From JBBDIX01 sp050486225 (GTDB lineage: Bacteria > Actinomycetota > Nitriliruptoria > Nitriliruptorales > Nitriliruptoraceae), in contig JBJHCV010000002.1 of assembly GCA_050486225.1 (NCBI GenBank), positions 62,001 through 126,000 on the forward strand: DNA of 64,000 bases, in the 5' to 3' direction. Of the stretch, positions 35,011 to 43,881 are shown piece by piece; position 1 is the stretch's first letter; each line of letters begins with the position of its first letter. The notes under the pieces are model-generated. The model did no database searches, was not told the origin of the DNA, and worked only from the letters and a program-made list of their open reading frames with translations. The position numbers and the translations under genes were made by a program.

Positions 35011-35886
35011 TCAGCCGAGCGGGACACCATTGGCGGTGATCCGGAACTCGCATCCCAACGTGCGTGCCGCCCGACGGCACATCATCATGCGGTCCAGGAA
35101 GATCTCGAAGTACTCGATGACCGTGGAGCGGTCCGTGTCGAGCGCGAGTTCGAGGGTGATCGTCCCGGCGTCCGCGTCGACGCGCAGGAACGAACTCGTC
35201 ACGGCGTCGTTCACCCGGTCGTGGATGTCTGCGGCGGTGTCGGCGTCGCGTCGGACCCTGGATCGGTGCACGTCGGCCTTGTCGGCAAGGATCACCGCCG
35301 CACCGACGGGACCGATCGACGACCCGTACTGCTCCTCGTGGTTGCCGATCGCCGACAGGACCAGACCGATCCGGTACGGGTCGACCTCCAGACGACGCAG
35401 GGCGTCGTAGGCGATCCACGCACCGGACAGCCCGTGGTTGCTGCGTGTCACGACGTTGCCCACGTCGTGCAGGTAGCCCGCGATCGCGGCGAGTTCACAC
35501 AGTTCGTGGTCTGCACCGAGGTGATGGAGCACGTTGTGGGCGATCCGACCGACGAGGTTGGCGTGCCGGAAGCCGTGTTCGGTGAACCCGCGAGCCTCGA
35601 GGAACTGGTCGGAGAGCTTGATGAAGGCGCTGACCACCTCGTCCTGCTGCAGGCGTGTCAGCACCCCGACCCTGGAGCCGGTGAGTCGCTCCGCGTCCAT
35701 GGCGACCTCGGCCGCCTCGCGCACGACGTCCGAGGCCGCCACGCCGCGCAGCAGAGCGGCCTCGGCCGACCCGTGGATCGCACCGGCAGGATCCGCGAGC
35801 GCAGCACTCGCGGATCGGTCGGCGGTCACGTCGACCTCCCCCGATGTCGCGGCGTCGGGGTCGAACGGTTCCTGGGGCCTGCTCAC
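35011..35886 (-). CDS. HD-domain metal-dependent phosphohydrolase, function unknown
   Basis: A 291-residue cytoplasmic protein with an HD domain at about residues 100-205. Probable metal ligands are His108 (FRHANLV), His140-Asp141 (YLHDVGN), His151 or His183 (NHGLSG, GNHEEQ) and Asp202 or Asp205 (LADKADVH). The N-terminal 60 residues look disordered. The C-terminal 75 residues form a separate alpha/beta part with many charged residues. The GTG start at 35886 overlaps the yajC stop (GTGA), and secD starts 18 bases after its end, so it is embedded in the Sec operon. Substrate not known; nucleotides are typical for HD enzymes. Confidence 0.72.
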   Translation of the reverse strand: MSRPQEPFDPDAATSGEVDVTADRSASAALADPAGAIHGSAEAALLRGVAASDVVREAAEVAMDAERLTGSRVGVLTRLQQDEVVSAFIKLSDQFLEARGFTEHGFRHANLVGRIAHNVLHHLGADHELCELAAIAGYLHDVGNVVTRSNHGLSGAWIAYDALRRLEVDPYRIGLVLSAIGNHEEQYGSSIGPVGAAVILADKADVHRSRVRRDADTAADIHDRVNDAVTSSFLRVDADAGTITLELALDTDRSTVIEYFEIFLDRMMMCRRAARTLGCEFRITANGVPLG

Positions 35887-36149
35887 TCGCCCTCGTCGTC
35901 GCGAACGACCCGCGCGACCGACGTCCGCTGGAAGCGCATCACGATGTCGCTGTCGCCGGTCACCTGCAGGTCCATGGTGTCGTCGTCGAGGTCGACCACA
36001 CGACCGTGGATGCCCCCGATGGTGATGACGTCGTCACCATGCTGGAGGTTGGACACCAGGCCGCGGTGTTCCTTCTGGCGCCGCTGCTGAGGCCGGATGA
36101 GCAGCATGTACAGCACGGCGAGGAACAGGATCGGGAGCAGCAGTTCCAC
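35883..36149 (-). CDS. yajC: Preprotein translocase accessory subunit YajC
   Basis: Small membrane protein of the SecDF-YajC complex. The GTG at 36149 has GGAGGA 6 bases upstream and gives 88 residues. One membrane helix (LLLPILFLAVLYMLLI) is followed directly by RPQQRRQKEHR, the signature of the family, and by a small beta domain (GDDVITIGGIHGRV). Open frame upstream of the GTG is spurious. Confidence 0.93.
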   Translation of the reverse strand: MELLLPILFLAVLYMLLIRPQQRRQKEHRGLVSNLQHGDDVITIGGIHGRVVDLDDDTMDLQVTGDSDIVMRFQRTSVARVVRDDEGE

Positions 36150-36229
36150 GGATTCCTCCGGTGGCGAGGTTCGATGGAGGCGCAGGCGCCACAACGGACG
36201 TGGTGGCGGGTACGGCGCCCTTCCCGTCC

Positions 36230-36235
36230 ATTCTA
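36230..36235 (-). promoter_or_regulatory. Candidate -10 hexamer upstream of yajC-secDF
   Basis: On the minus strand TAGAAT lies 80 bases before the yajC GTG, within the 91-base gap after the antiporter stop. It follows a short tandem repeat (CTAGTGG twice on the plus strand, 36233-36248). No recognisable -35 is present. Confidence 0.3.
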
Positions 36236-36240
36236 GTGGC

Positions 36241-37764
36241 CTAGTGGTCGGGCCGTGGGTCACGCAGGCGCCGCACCCACTCGTCGGCGTCCTCGCCCCT
36301 TGCCCACGCCGTGAGGCGGGCGATCGCGTCGCCCTGACGTTGGGTGGTGATGAGCAGGACGTCGCCGGGTTCGAGCCGCGTGTCGCCCTTGGCGATCAGC
36401 ACGCGGTCGTCGCGGACGATCGCGGCCACGAGCGCGTCACCGAGTGGAGGCAGGTCGCGGAGTCGACGGCCCGCGATGTCGAGTTGGTCGTCGACGAACA
36501 GTTCCACCAGGTCGACGTCGATGCCGTCGAGGGGAAGGGCTTCGGCGACGGGGGCCCAGGCGACGCGCGGGGCCTCCAGTCCCAGCCTGCGGACGAGCGG
36601 CAGAAGCACAGATCCCTGGAGCAGGACGGACGCCAGCACGACGAAGAAGACGACGTCGAAGATCAGGCCACCCTCCGCGATGCCTGCGGTGTACGGGAAC
36701 GTGGCGAGCACGATCGGCACGGCGCCCCGCAGCCCGGCGACGTTGATGACAGCCTGCTCGCGCCAGCCGATCCGCGACCCGAGCGTGCACACCCACACCG
36801 CGACCGGCCTCGCGACCAGGATGAGCACCGCACAGATGGCGATGCCGGCGAACGCCACGGCGGGAAGCCGCGACGGAAACACGAGCAGCCCCAGCAGCAG
36901 GAACAGCCCCACCTCCGACGCATTGGCCATGGCCTCGTGGAACCCGAGGATCGATCGCCGGTGACGCGGGACGAACCCGCCGACGAGGACACCGGTGAGG
37001 TACACGGCGACGAACCCCGAGGCGCCGACGACGGCCGCGAGCCCGTAGGCGACGGCGCCGACGGATGCCGCCAGCACCGGGTAGAGACTCACGATCCCCA
37101 GCTCGACCCGCCGCAGCATCCACACGCCGGCCAGTCCGACGAGCACTCCCACCGCCGCTCCCCCGACCAGCTGCACGGCAGCGAACCAGGCCCACGCCCC
37201 CGGGCCGAGCATGCCGTGCTCGATGGTCGCGATGAGTCCGATGGTGAGCATCACGGCGATGGGGTCGTTGGCACCGGACTCGATGCGCAGCACGGCCGAC
37301 AGGCGTCGGGGCAGCGGCGTCGTGCGCATCATGGAGAACACGGCGGCGGCGTCGGTCGACGCGACGACGGCACCGAGCAGCGCCGCGGTCGCCAGGTCGA
37401 CGTCGAGCAGCAGCCACACCCCCGCAGCGGTCACGGCGGCGGTGATGAGCACACCCACCGTGGACAGGGCGATGCCGGGGATCGCGGCGAGTCGGAGGTC
37501 CGTCGGCTTGGTGGTCAGGCCGCCCTCGAACAGGATGACCAGCAGCGCGACGACCCCGACGTCACGCACGAGCCGAGCGTCGTCGAGGTTCACCACGCCG
37601 AGCACGTCGCTGCCGACGAGCATGCCGATGCCGAGGAACAGCAGGGCCCCGGGCACGCGGAATCGGCTGTCAGGACGCGCGGCGAACGCGGCGGTGAGCA
37701 CCGCAGCGAGCAGCAGGCCACCGGCGAGGAGGACGAACACGTCGATCGGCAGGCCTGCGGTCAT
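36241..37764 (-). CDS. K+/H+ antiporter, CPA1 family with C-terminal TrkA_C domain (CvrA/NhaP2-like)
   Basis: Twelve-to-thirteen-helix cation/proton antiporter of the inner membrane. GALLFLGIGMLVGSD and LLVILFEGGL lie in the first helices. ESGANDPIAVML is the ion-site ND motif, and GLRGAVPIVLATFP is the conserved arginine segment. From about residue 400 the soluble tail holds a TrkA_C domain (RRLRDLPPLGDALVAAIVRDD), which in relatives senses nucleotides. The ATG at 37764 has GGAGG upstream. 507 residues. Ten bases after ruvB, so probably read from the same transcript. Confidence 0.9.
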   Translation of the reverse strand: MTAGLPIDVFVLLAGGLLLAAVLTAAFAARPDSRFRVPGALLFLGIGMLVGSDVLGVVNLDDARLVRDVGVVALLVILFEGGLTTKPTDLRLAAIPGIALSTVGVLITAAVTAAGVWLLLDVDLATAALLGAVVASTDAAAVFSMMRTTPLPRRLSAVLRIESGANDPIAVMLTIGLIATIEHGMLGPGAWAWFAAVQLVGGAAVGVLVGLAGVWMLRRVELGIVSLYPVLAASVGAVAYGLAAVVGASGFVAVYLTGVLVGGFVPRHRRSILGFHEAMANASEVGLFLLLGLLVFPSRLPAVAFAGIAICAVLILVARPVAVWVCTLGSRIGWREQAVINVAGLRGAVPIVLATFPYTAGIAEGGLIFDVVFFVVLASVLLQGSVLLPLVRRLGLEAPRVAWAPVAEALPLDGIDVDLVELFVDDQLDIAGRRLRDLPPLGDALVAAIVRDDRVLIAKGDTRLEPGDVLLITTQRQGDAIARLTAWARGEDADEWVRRLRDPRPDH

Positions 37765-37774
37765 CGAACCTCCG

Positions 37775-38893
37775 TCAGTCCCGGTCGGCGTCGCCCTCCC
37801 GGTGGTCGAACAGCGAGACCGCGCCCGGCATCCTCGGATCGACCATGGATCCCGGCGTCGGCACCGGCCGTCCGAGGTGAGCGTACGCGCCCGTGGTGGC
37901 CACTCTCCCCCGAGGCGTTCGCTGCAGGAGCCCACAGCGCAGCAGGAACGGTTCCACGGCGTCCTCGACGGTGTCCGGCTCCTCGTTCACGGCGGTGGCC
38001 AGTGTGGTCAGGCCCACCGGTCCCCCGCCGAAACGGTCGACGAGCGCCTCGAGGACGCGCCGGTCGAGACGATCGAGCCCCTGTTCGTCGACGTCGAACA
38101 CCTGCAGTGCCGCTCGGGCCACCTCGAGGTCGATCGCTCCGTCGCCCTCGACGTCGGCGTAGTCACGGACCCTGCGCAGCAGGCGATTGGCGATGCGCGG
38201 GGTCCCACGCGACCGCGAGGCGATCTCCGCGGCGCCGTCGTCCGTGAGGCGGATGTCGAGCAGCGCGCTGGATCGACGCACGATCCGCACGAGTTCGTCG
38301 ACCTCGTAGTGTTCGAGGTGCGCCGAGAAGCCGAATCGATCGCGCAGGGGCGAGGAGATCAACCCCGTGCGTGTCGTGGCGCCCACGAGGGTGAACCGGG
38401 GCAGGTCGAGGCGGATCGAACGCGCCCCCGGTCCCTTCCCGACCACGATGTCGAGCTGGAAGTCCTCCATCGCCGGGTAGAGCACCTCCTCGACCGTGCG
38501 GGGCAGGCGATGGACCTCGTCGAGGAACAGCACGTCACCGGGTTCGAGGCCGGTCAGGATCGCCGCGAGGTCACCGGGACGTTCGATGGCCGGTCCCGAG
38601 GTCGCACGGAACTGTGCACCGACCTCGGTGGCGACGATGGCCGCCAGGGTCGTCTTGCCGAGGCCCGGCGCCCCGGACAGCAGGACGTGATCCGCGCTGC
38701 GCCCTCGCTGCCTCGCACCTCGCAGCACGAGCTCGAGCTGGCGTCGCACGCGCTCCTGCCCGATGAAGTCGTCGAGGGACGCCGGGCGCAGGCTGGCCTC
38801 CACGCGGTCCTCGCCGCGCAGTCGCGACACGTCGAGCACGTCGTCGGCGTCTCGGTCATCGGTCACGGCGGGCTCCGGGACGACGTCGGTCAT
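37775..38893 (-). CDS. ruvB: Holliday junction branch migration helicase RuvB
   Basis: AAA+ motor that drives branch migration with RuvA. RPASLDDFIGQ opens the domain; Walker A is SGAPGLGKTT and Walker B is VLFLDEVHRL. GATTRTGLISSPLRDRFG is sensor I and the arginine-finger region. The winged helix follows from about residue 270. The ATG at 38893 overlaps the ruvA stop (ATGA). 372 residues with a short extended C-terminus. Confidence 0.97.
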   Translation of the reverse strand: MTDVVPEPAVTDDRDADDVLDVSRLRGEDRVEASLRPASLDDFIGQERVRRQLELVLRGARQRGRSADHVLLSGAPGLGKTTLAAIVATEVGAQFRATSGPAIERPGDLAAILTGLEPGDVLFLDEVHRLPRTVEEVLYPAMEDFQLDIVVGKGPGARSIRLDLPRFTLVGATTRTGLISSPLRDRFGFSAHLEHYEVDELVRIVRRSSALLDIRLTDDGAAEIASRSRGTPRIANRLLRRVRDYADVEGDGAIDLEVARAALQVFDVDEQGLDRLDRRVLEALVDRFGGGPVGLTTLATAVNEEPDTVEDAVEPFLLRCGLLQRTPRGRVATTGAYAHLGRPVPTPGSMVDPRMPGAVSLFDHREGDADRD

Positions 38894-39507
38894 CGGTCTG
38901 CGGGAGCGGTGTCGGAGGCGAGCCATCGCAGCGCCGCACGCAGAAGGTCGGCTGCGTCGGCGTCCGTGTCGGCATCCGTGCCGGCCGACTGCGCCAACGC
39001 GGTCCGCACCTCGGACTCGGAGTAGCCCAGACCGAGCAGCGCCTGGCGCACCTCCACCCGGCGGTCCGGCGAACCGGTCGCCGACGGTGCGGCGCTGTCG
39101 AGTTCCGGCACTCCGCCGACCCGGTCCCGCAGTTCGAGGACGAGGCGTTCGGCGACCTTCTTCCCGATGCCCGGCACGGCCGTGAGCGCGGCGACGTCGC
39201 TGGTCGCGATCGCCGCACGCAGGTCGTCGACCCGCAGGGTGCCCAGCGCAGCCATGGCGAGCCGAGGGCCCACGCCCGACGAGGTGAGCAGCTGTTCGAA
39301 CATGGTGAGTGCCGACGGGTCCGTGAACCCGTACAGGGTCATCGAGTCCTCACGCACCTGCAGGGAGGTGTGCAGTTCCACGACCTCGCCCGGGGACGGA
39401 ACCGCGGCGGAGGCCGTCACGTGCACGAGGTACCCCACGCCCTGCACGTCGACGACGACGTGGTCCGCACCGCGACGGACGACGCGCCCACGCAGGTGGG
39501 CGATCAT
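38890..39507 (-). CDS. ruvA: Holliday junction DNA helicase subunit RuvA
   Basis: Tetramer that binds four-way junctions and loads RuvB. The N-terminal OB fold starts MIAHLRGRVV. Helix-hairpin-helix motifs are in LLTSSGVGPRLAMAALG and LTAVPGIGKKVAERLVLEL. Domain III at the C-terminus (RQALLGLGYSESEV) contacts RuvB. 205 residues. Overlaps both ruvC and ruvB by ATGA. Confidence 0.96.
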   Translation of the reverse strand: MIAHLRGRVVRRGADHVVVDVQGVGYLVHVTASAAVPSPGEVVELHTSLQVREDSMTLYGFTDPSALTMFEQLLTSSGVGPRLAMAALGTLRVDDLRAAIATSDVAALTAVPGIGKKVAERLVLELRDRVGGVPELDSAAPSATGSPDRRVEVRQALLGLGYSESEVRTALAQSAGTDADTDADAADLLRAALRWLASDTAPADR

Positions 39508-40130
39508 GGCGCCGACCGCCGAGGCGACCGTTCGGGCAGCCGTCCGGCCAGCACGCGCTCCCAGCCGCCGCTGGCGGCACGCCGGGCGTCTCGGTGCGCC
39601 TCCTGGAGCTGGAAGGCCGCCGGGGTGTCTGCGGCCAGCCGGTCGACGCGCGTACGCGCGAGGTGGGTCAGGGCGACCGCGATCGCGTCCGCGACGTCCG
39701 CAGGCCTCGGGGCCTCCGCCAGGCCCAGTTGGGCCGCCACCATGCGCCCGACGGCTGCCTTGCTCGCGGTGCCGCTGCCGGCAACGGCGAGCTTCACGTC
39801 GGTGGGGCTGTAGGAGCAGACCGGAAGGTCGGCCTGGGCGCCCGCGAGCATCGCGATGCCCGCCGCCTGTCCGGTCGCCATGGCCGTGCGCGTGTTCGCG
39901 GAGAACAGCACTCGTTCGATCGCCACCTCGTCCGGCCGATGCGTGTCGATGACGTCACGGAGCCGATCGTGGACGGTGCGCAGGCGCTGTTCCAGCGGCA
40001 CGTCCGCCCCGGTGGTCACACACTCCGCGTGCACCACCCGCGGTCGCGACACCGGCCCGGTCACGACAGCCACGCCACAACGGGTGAGACCGGGATCTAT
40101 CCCGATCACCGCGGTGGCGTCGTGGGACAC
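39504..40130 (-). CDS. ruvC: Crossover junction endodeoxyribonuclease RuvC
   Basis: Resolves Holliday junctions by paired nicks. The acidic site is Asp12 (GIDPGLTRCG), Glu72 (VAIERVLF), and Asp145 and Asp148 (RPADVADAIAVAL). The GTG at 40130 gives 208 residues with a normal N-terminus; GAGG lies about 9 bases upstream. The frame remains open upstream, but that part is not conserved. First gene of ruvCAB, with a LexA box 86 bases upstream. Confidence 0.94.
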   Translation of the reverse strand: MSHDATAVIGIDPGLTRCGVAVVTGPVSRPRVVHAECVTTGADVPLEQRLRTVHDRLRDVIDTHRPDEVAIERVLFSANTRTAMATGQAAGIAMLAGAQADLPVCSYSPTDVKLAVAGSGTASKAAVGRMVAAQLGLAEAPRPADVADAIAVALTHLARTRVDRLAADTPAAFQLQEAHRDARRAASGGWERVLAGRLPERSPRRSAP

Positions 40131-40216
40131 GGGAGCGCGCCTCGGATCGGTGGACTCGGTGGTCACTCGTGGTGGACGCACGGTCACCGGCGACCGTCGC
40201 GCCTGACGGACAACCC

Positions 40217-40228
40217 GAACGTGCGTTC
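40217..40228 (-). promoter_or_regulatory. LexA (SOS) box upstream of ruvCAB
   Basis: GAAC-GTGC-GTTC is a perfect match to the actinobacterial LexA operator GAAC-N4-GTTC, and the palindrome extends one base on each side (CGAAC...GTTCG). On the minus strand it lies 7 bases downstream of a -10-like TAGGTT (40235-40240) and 86 bases before ruvC. That position would let LexA block transcription start, so ruvCAB is probably DNA-damage induced. Confidence 0.85.
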
Positions 40229-40277
40229 GCCCGGAACCTACCATGGACCTCGCGGCACGCGGCGCAACCCTGGCTAC

Positions 40278-41033
40278 TCAGTCGATCGCTGCCACCACGT
40301 CGTCGTCGAGTTCGACGTTGGAGTGGACCTCCTGCACGTCGTCGTTGTCGTCGAGTGCGTCGAGCAGGCGCACCACCTGTCGCGCGACACCTGTGTCGTC
40401 GACCGGGACCGTCGACGACGGCACCATCGTGCTCCCGGACTCGATCACGGTGAGACCACTCGCTTCGAGGGCCTCACGCAGCGCGACCACGTCGCTGGGT
40501 TCGCACCAGGCGACGTGACGCTCACCGTCCGACTCGATGTCCTCGAGCCCATGGTCGACTCCCGCAACGAGCAGGTCGTCCTCGGAGGTGCCCACGGCGT
40601 CGACGACGACCTGGCCTCGGCGACTGAACAGGAAGGACACGCTGCCCGGTTCCGCGAGGCTCCCTCCAGACCGCACGAAGGCGCTTCGCACGTCGGACGC
40701 CGTGCGATTGCGATTGTCGGTCAGGCACTCGACCAGCACCGCGACGCCGCCCGGTGCGTACCCCTCGTAGAGCGCCGCCTCGTAGGCCGCCGCGCCGTCG
40801 AGTTCGCCGGCGCCCCGGCGACAGGCACGCTCGATGTTGTCCTTGGGGACGTCGGCGTCCTTGGCCTTCTGGACCGCGAGCGCCAGCGACGGGCTGCCGT
40901 CCGGGTCCGCAGTGCCGGCCTCGCGGGCCGCCGACTCGATCGCACGGATCAGCTTGCCGAACTGCTTGCCACGCTTCTTGTCCTGCGCCGCCTTGCGGTG
41001 CTTGATGTTCGCCCACTTGCTGTGCCCGGCCAT
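40278..41033 (-). CDS. yebC: YebC/TACO1 family protein
   Basis: Family once called transcriptional regulators; recent work ties members to translation. The start MAGHSKWANIKHRKAAQDKKRGKQF is diagnostic, here as an ATG at 41033 with GGAGG upstream. DNIERACRRGAGE and ALYEGYAPGGVAVLVECLTDNRNRT follow. 251 residues, normal. It lies upstream of ruvC, the usual order yebC-ruvCAB, but the 147 bases between hold a LexA box, so ruvCAB has its own promoter. Confidence 0.95.
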   Translation of the reverse strand: MAGHSKWANIKHRKAAQDKKRGKQFGKLIRAIESAAREAGTADPDGSPSLALAVQKAKDADVPKDNIERACRRGAGELDGAAAYEAALYEGYAPGGVAVLVECLTDNRNRTASDVRSAFVRSGGSLAEPGSVSFLFSRRGQVVVDAVGTSEDDLLVAGVDHGLEDIESDGERHVAWCEPSDVVALREALEASGLTVIESGSTMVPSSTVPVDDTGVARQVVRLLDALDDNDDVQEVHSNVELDDDVVAAID

Positions 41034-41118
41034 CCGTGCCTCCGCGGTGTCGGCGTGTGACGGATGCTAGCCAGCGACACCCCGCCTCCCCGACCCGGCA
41101 GGGACCCCGGATGCTCGC

Positions 41119-41826
41119 TCAGCGTGACCCGACGTGCGCTCGGACCAGGGACACGAACGAGGCATGGAGGCGGTCGTCGCCGGTGATCTCCGGGTGGAAT
41201 GCCGACGCGAGCAGGTTGCCCTGGCGCACGACGACCGGGTGACCGTCGACCTCCGCCAGGACCTCCACGGCGTCGTCGAGCACGGCGTCGACGCGGGGTG
41301 CACGGATGAACGACACGTCCATCGGCCCGCCGTCGATGCTGTGGACCACCAGCGTCGTGTCGAACGAGTCACGCTGGCGCCCGAACGCATTGCGTCGGGT
41401 GCGGACCGCCAGACCTCCGACCCGCACCTGGTCCTCGGCCTGCTCGAGTTCGTCGGACAGCAGGATCATCCCCGCGCAGGTGCCGAACACCGGCATGCCG
41501 GCGTCGATGCGTCGGCGCACGGCATCCAGCAGGTCAAGGCGTTCGAGCAGGCGACCGATCGTCGTCGACTCACCACCGGGGATCACGAGCGCGTCGACCT
41601 CAGCCAGTTGCGCGGCGGTGCGCACCTCGGAGCCGACAGCGTCACACCGCCGCAGTGCAGACAGGTGTTCCAGCACGTCGCCCTGGAGTGCGAGGACTCC
41701 CACACGCGGACCAGCCGTCGGCGCAACGACCTCGCCGGGTGCCCCAGCACGTGCGCGGACGAGCGACTCGCCCGGGATCCAGTGCCCTCGCGTCGACCCA
41801 CGTGCGTGGTCGCGCACCCCGTTCAC
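41119..41826 (-). CDS. pdxT: Pyridoxal 5'-phosphate synthase glutaminase subunit PdxT
   Basis: Releases ammonia from glutamine for PdxS. The class I amidotransferase triad is Cys117 (FGTCAGM), His211 and Glu213 (FHPE). The GTG at 41826 overlaps the pdxS stop (GTGA) and gives 235 residues. The conserved domain only begins at about residue 41 (VGVLALQGDV), so there is an unusual N-terminal extension of about 40 residues unless translation starts at a later GTG, for which no ribosome binding site is visible. Confidence 0.93.
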   Translation of the reverse strand: MNGVRDHARGSTRGHWIPGESLVRARAGAPGEVVAPTAGPRVGVLALQGDVLEHLSALRRCDAVGSEVRTAAQLAEVDALVIPGGESTTIGRLLERLDLLDAVRRRIDAGMPVFGTCAGMILLSDELEQAEDQVRVGGLAVRTRRNAFGRQRDSFDTTLVVHSIDGGPMDVSFIRAPRVDAVLDDAVEVLAEVDGHPVVVRQGNLLASAFHPEITGDDRLHASFVSLVRAHVGSR

Positions 41827-42722
41827 CAGCCGCGATCTGCGTACTTCTGGCCCGGATCGAGCTGCTCCATCTCGATCCCCACCATCGGTTCGCCCAGCCC
41901 TCGAGACACACGGGCGATCACGTCCGGGTCCTCGAAGTGGGTCGTGGCCTCCACGATCGCACGGGCACGACGTTCGGGGTCGCCCGACTTGAAGATGCCG
42001 GAGCCGACGAACACGCCGTCCGCGCCGAGTTGCATCATCATCGCGGCGTCCGCGGGTGTCGCGATCCCTCCGGCGGTGAACAGCACGACCGGGAGGCGTC
42101 CGAGTTCGGCGACCTCGCGGACCAGGTCGAGAGGTGCCTGCAGGTTCTTCGCCGCGGCGTACAGCTCCGTCGAGTCGAGCGTGGTCAGTCGGCGGATCTC
42201 CGCCGTGATCGACCGCATGTGGCGGGTCGCCTCGACGACGTTGCCGGTCCCGGCCTCACCCTTGGAGCGGATCATCGCCGCGCCCTCGCCCAGCCGCCGC
42301 AGGGCCTCACCCAGGTTGGTGGCACCACAGACGAACGGGACGTCGAAGGCCCACTTGTCGACGTGGTTGGCCTCGTCGGCTGGGGTCAGGACCTCGGACT
42401 CGTCGACGTAGTCGACCCCGAGCGCCTCGAGCACCTGTGCCTCCACGAAGTGGCCGATACGTGCCTTGGCCATCACCGGGATCGACACGGTGTCGATGAT
42501 CCCCTGCACCATGTCCGGGTCGCTCATGCGTGCGACCCCTCCGTCACGACGGATGTCCGCCGGGACGCGCTCCAGCGCCATGACGGCGACCGCGCCGGCC
42601 TCCTCGGCGACCTTCGCCTGCTCGGGGGTGACGACGTCCATGATGACGCCGCCCTTGAGCATGTCGGCCAGGCCTCGCTTGACCCTGGTCGTTGCGGTCC
42701 GTGCCTCTGGTGTGTCGGTCAT
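41823..42722 (-). CDS. pdxS: Pyridoxal 5'-phosphate synthase lyase subunit PdxS
   Basis: Builds PLP directly from ribose 5-phosphate, glyceraldehyde 3-phosphate and ammonia. The catalytic residues map to Asp29 (VIMDVV), Lys86 (VMAKARIGH) and Lys154 (RSKGEAGTG). The ATG at 42722 gives 299 residues, a typical length. Coupled to pdxT. The pair supplies the deoxyxylulose-independent route to vitamin B6. Confidence 0.97.
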   Translation of the reverse strand: MTDTPEARTATTRVKRGLADMLKGGVIMDVVTPEQAKVAEEAGAVAVMALERVPADIRRDGGVARMSDPDMVQGIIDTVSIPVMAKARIGHFVEAQVLEALGVDYVDESEVLTPADEANHVDKWAFDVPFVCGATNLGEALRRLGEGAAMIRSKGEAGTGNVVEATRHMRSITAEIRRLTTLDSTELYAAAKNLQAPLDLVREVAELGRLPVVLFTAGGIATPADAAMMMQLGADGVFVGSGIFKSGDPERRARAIVEATTHFEDPDVIARVSRGLGEPMVGIEMEQLDPGQKYADRGW

Positions 42723-42780
42723 GTCTCGCCCGTGTCTCGCCGTGCTGCCCAACAGATGATGGCCCACCGTGCTCGCGGCG

Positions 42781-43881
42781 TCACCCGATCGGCGCAGGCA
42801 TGCTCGTCGTCGAGGGCAGGTGGATCCACGTCTTGCCGGGCTTCAGCGGGAACGGCTGACCGTCGACCGTCTGCAGCTGGATGTGGTCGCTCTGCGCAGC
42901 CTTGACCCAGCGCGCCTCGTAGCGGCGACCGTCGCGCAGGATCACGGCACGTTCACCTGCGGCCGGTGTGGTCGCGTCGGTCTCCGGGTAGCCACTCGGA
43001 CCGATGTAGTGCCGGGTGCCGAGGATGACGACGTTCGCGGCGCCGATCTCGCGATCCGCGGTGGCCATGCCCACCTGCCCCGTCGCAGAGGTGGCGAACG
43101 GCTGACCGTTCTGGAGGCGCCGGTAGACGCCGTCCGTCGCGTCGTACTCCCAGCCGGACAGGTAGGTCGAGGACATGTTCACCGTGATGGCGGCGCCCGG
43201 GTCGTCACAACCGGTGGCACCAACAGGACACACGTCCTCACCCGTCGGCGGTTCGTCGGAGAACACGAACCCGATGTCGGGGACGGGGTCAGGGTCGCGG
43301 ATGGCCGAGACCTCGAGGAGTTCGGCCGGACGCAGGTACAGGTTGTGCGGTGCACGGCGCTCGGTCGCGCGGAAGAACGACCCGTCGCCGGCGTCGTCGG
43401 CCTTGCGGATCACCGGGGTGGGAGACAGCAGGGCCTGGACCTCGGCCCGAGCACCCGAGTAGGCGAAGATCGACCGCCCGAAGGACGACACCAGGTCGAC
43501 GTCGACCGGGCGGGCGGAACGGACCGGACCGGCGATCTCCGGCAGTTCACTGTGGAAGAACACCATGAAGCGGGTGATCCCGAACTCCACGACCTCCTCG
43601 ATCACCATGTCCGCGAGATCGAGGCCCGTCTGCGGCCGCGCCTGCGGCGTGTTCTCGATCTTGACGATCAGCAGGGGCCGCTCGAGCAGTTCCTCGAGCA
43701 CGGGCTCACCGGTGATCGGCGACGGAGGTCCGATCGGCTCCTCCGGCTCCTCGGGCTCTTCTGGGACCTCGGGGGTCTCTGGCGCCTCTGGGACGTCGAC
43801 GGGCGGCTCCTCGTCCGGAGACGAGCAGGCGGTGAGGACGAGGGCACCCGCCAGGACGGCGAGCAGGGCACGACGAAACAC
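42781..43881 (-). CDS. DUF3048 family lipoprotein
   Basis: Exported lipoprotein of unknown function (YerB-like). The GTG at 43881, with GGAGG 7 bases upstream, opens a signal peptide ending in the lipobox LTAC, so Cys19 is the lipidated residue. A proline/glutamate-rich linker (about residues 24-45) follows. The DUF3048 region then runs through PLLIVKIENTPQARPQTGLDLADMV and FRATERRAPHNLYLRPAELL, ending with the beta-rich C-terminal part that includes PLKPGKTWIHLP. 366 residues. It lies downstream of pimA and 58 bases before pdxS. Confidence 0.87.
   Translation of the reverse strand: MFRRALLAVLAGALVLTACSSPDEEPPVDVPEAPETPEVPEEPEEPEEPIGPPSPITGEPVLEELLERPLLIVKIENTPQARPQTGLDLADMVIEEVVEFGITRFMVFFHSELPEIAGPVRSARPVDVDLVSSFGRSIFAYSGARAEVQALLSPTPVIRKADDAGDGSFFRATERRAPHNLYLRPAELLEVSAIRDPDPVPDIGFVFSDEPPTGEDVCPVGATGCDDPGAAITVNMSSTYLSGWEYDATDGVYRRLQNGQPFATSATGQVGMATADREIGAANVVILGTRHYIGPSGYPETDATTPAAGERAVILRDGRRYEARWVKAAQSDHIQLQTVDGQPFPLKPGKTWIHLPSTTSMPAPIG

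Noticed and set aside
36233..36248. CTAGTGGC-CTAGTGGT tandem repeat as an operator
   Set aside because: Only two short copies, one overlapping the antiporter stop codon; no palindrome and no further copies seen.
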